DNA of 64,000 nt, taken from contig JADKGY010000029.1 in assembly GCA_016722045.1 (NCBI GenBank), forward strand, positions 558,001-622,000, in the 5' to 3' direction. Made by a program: the position numbers and the translations under genes. The notes below the pieces were generated by a model. The model saw only the letters and a program-made list of their open reading frames with translations. It did no database searches and was not told where the DNA came from. Below, in pieces: positions 62,901-64,000 of this stretch (the stretch's first letter is position 1; each line of letters begins with the position of its first letter). The DNA comes from Candidatus Opimibacter skivensis. GTDB lineage: Bacteria > Bacteroidota > Bacteroidia > Chitinophagales > Saprospiraceae.

Positions 62901-63287
62901 CTATTCTTCTTCGTCGCCGGCTGTAAGCTCGCCTTCGAACGGTATTTTGTTTTCAATAACCAGAGTTACATGGTTACTATGCTTCCGAATACGGTGAGCA
63001 CGTCCTTGTGGAGCAGGACGAATCCTTTTGATATGCCCGGCTCCATCAACAGTCAATGTTTTGATAACCAATAAATGTTCATCAACATCTTGTGCACCTT
63101 CTGTTTTGTTCTCCCAGTTTGAAACTGCAGACAACAATAACTTCTCAAGCCAACCAGCAGCTTCCTTATTCGTATATCTCAGGATATTGACTGCATCCTC
63201 GACCTTCTTTCCTCTGACCAGGTCAGCGACAAGTCTCATTTTCCGTTCAGAGAGCGGGCAGTTTCTGAGTTTAGCAACAGCTTCCAT
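62901..63287 (-). CDS. rplV: 50S ribosomal protein L22
   Basis: The 128-residue L22 lines the exit tunnel. It has KLRNCPLSERKMRLVADLVRGKKVEDAVNILRYTNKEAAGWLEKLLLSAVSNWENK and the beta-hairpin region HIKRIRPAPQGRAHRIRKHSNHVTLVIE. A short acidic C-terminus (ELTAGDEEE) is added. It lies 45 bases before rpsC. Confidence 0.98.
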   Translation of the reverse strand: MEAVAKLRNCPLSERKMRLVADLVRGKKVEDAVNILRYTNKEAAGWLEKLLLSAVSNWENKTEGAQDVDEHLLVIKTLTVDGAGHIKRIRPAPQGRAHRIRKHSNHVTLVIENKIPFEGELTAGDEEE

Positions 63288-63320
63288 TTATCTGTTATAT
63301 TTTAATTCTGTTCTGATTAA

Positions 63321-63587
63321 TTATTTTCTGTTACCGGCATGACCACGGAAAGTACGAGTCGGTGCAAATTCACCGAGCTTATGTCCCACCATATTTTCAG
63401 TTACAAAAACAGGTATAAATGTTTTCCCGTTATGCACTGCGATAGTGTGGCCTACCATATCAGGTACAATCATTGATGCACGCGACCAGGTCTTAATGAC
63501 TGATTTCCGACTTGCTGCATTGGCTTTTTCGATTTTAGCCATCAGCTTGTTGAATACGTACGGACCTTTTTTAATTGATCTTGCCAT
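63321..63587 (-). CDS. rpsS: 30S ribosomal protein S19
   Basis: The 88-residue S19 sits in the 30S head with S13. It has MARSIKKGPYVFNKLMAKIEKAN, IKTWSRASMIVPDMVGHTIAVHNGKTFIPVFVTENMVGHKLGEFAPTRTFRGHAGNRK, all standard. It lies between rplB and rplV. Confidence 0.98.
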   Translation of the reverse strand: MARSIKKGPYVFNKLMAKIEKANAASRKSVIKTWSRASMIVPDMVGHTIAVHNGKTFIPVFVTENMVGHKLGEFAPTRTFRGHAGNRK

Positions 63588-63610
63588 GTTACTTATTACT
63601 GTGTTATGAC

Positions 63611-64000
63611 TTATTTAGCTTTTCTACGTGATATTATAAGCTTTGATGATTGGGCATTAGGGCTTCTGGTTTTTTGACCTTTCGCCATAATACCTGTTCT
63701 TGACCTTGGGTGACCACCTGAAGCTTTACCTTCTCCACCACCCATTGGATGATCGACTGGATTCATGGCTACACCTCTCACTCTTGGGCGACGACCTGTC
63801 CATCTCTTTGCTCCTGCCTTACCAAATCTGGTCAGTGCATGATCCGGATTTGAAACTGATCCCATTGTGGCTTTGCAATTCAACAAGACGCGTCTCACTT
63901 CACCAGAAGGCAACTTAATAACAGCATATTTATCTTCACGACCCATCATCACTGCTGAAGCTCCTGCGCTTCGCACTATTGCACCACCCTGACCAGGATA
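63611..64000 (-). CDS. rplB: 50S ribosomal protein L2, C-terminal part
   Basis: The frame runs off the window edge, so only the last 129 residues are seen. They begin YPGQGGAIVRSAGASAVMMG and include KLPSGEVRRVLLNCKATMGSVSN and GVAMNPVDHPMGGGEGKASGGHPRSRTG. The latter is the conserved loop near the peptidyl-transferase centre; its histidine in VDHP is kept. A GTG inside the frame at 63976 is not the start. Confidence 0.97.
   Translation of the reverse strand, partial: YPGQGGAIVRSAGASAVMMGREDKYAVIKLPSGEVRRVLLNCKATMGSVSNPDHALTRFGKAGAKRWTGRRPRVRGVAMNPVDHPMGGGEGKASGGHPRSRTGIMAKGQKTRSPNAQSSKLIISRRKAK

Overview
The window is a stretch of core chromosome from a Bacteroidota bacterium, most likely of the Saprospiria (a Saprospiraceae-type lineage). 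The evidence is the type IX secretion and gliding genes (PorV, PorU, a PorP/SprF-type protein, GldJ), the LpxC-FabZ fusion, the run rplQ-carA-eno next to the ribosomal operon, promoter boxes of the Bacteroidota type (TAnnTTTG, sometimes with an upstream TTG) and the near absence of strong Shine-Dalgarno sequences. The exact genus cannot be read from the sequence. No phage, insertion sequence, CRISPR array, toxin-antitoxin or restriction system was seen.

Layout. Positions 1-1600 hold molybdenum cofactor genes (the end of moaE, then moaC and moaA). After a 500-base gap comes an RRM RNA-binding protein, then a leftward group of polyprenyl glycosylphosphotransferase, lipoprotein, Gfo/Idh oxidoreductase and alaS. 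From 8.8 to 14.2 kb are an M23 peptidase, a MerR regulator and a leftward lipid A block (lpxD, lpxC-fabZ, lpxA, an ABC ATPase). From 14.4 to 23.3 kb are a TMTC-like membrane/TPR protein, recN, an NtrY-like histidine kinase, the RNase P RNA and a sugar/H+ symporter. From 23.4 to 32.5 kb is the type IX secretion cluster: porV and porU read leftward, with a PorP-type gene, gldJ and murF reading rightward. From 32.5 to 43 kb are a degenerate arginase-fold protein, an OmpA/TSP3 protein, a pyruvate dehydrogenase E2, recR, a GT2 fusion protein, an M20 amidohydrolase, an NtrC-type regulator without its DNA-binding domain, and a LOG-family protein. From 43.1 to 50.4 kb, leftward, are a DUF2911 protein, a putative porin, fabI, sucD, ftsB-like, eno and carA. 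From 50.5 kb to the edge runs the S10-spc-alpha ribosomal operon, leftward from rplB (cut by the window edge) to rplQ, including secY, map, infA, the small rpmJ gene and rpoA, and closed by a strong terminator.

Themes. Much of the window builds the cell envelope: lipid A, peptidoglycan (murF, M23, FtsB), outer-membrane proteins, surface polysaccharide and type IX export. The rest is central information processing and metabolism. No clearly new multi-gene system was found. The items most worth a second look are the GT2 protein fused to what looks like a catalytically dead glycosylphosphotransferase (37572-39539), a perfect 56-bp palindrome (23352-23407), a 97-residue Gly/Arg tail on ribosomal protein S3, an arginase-fold protein without recognisable metal ligands, the shortened NtrC-type regulator, and several promoter boxes so close to start codons that leaderless mRNAs are implied.
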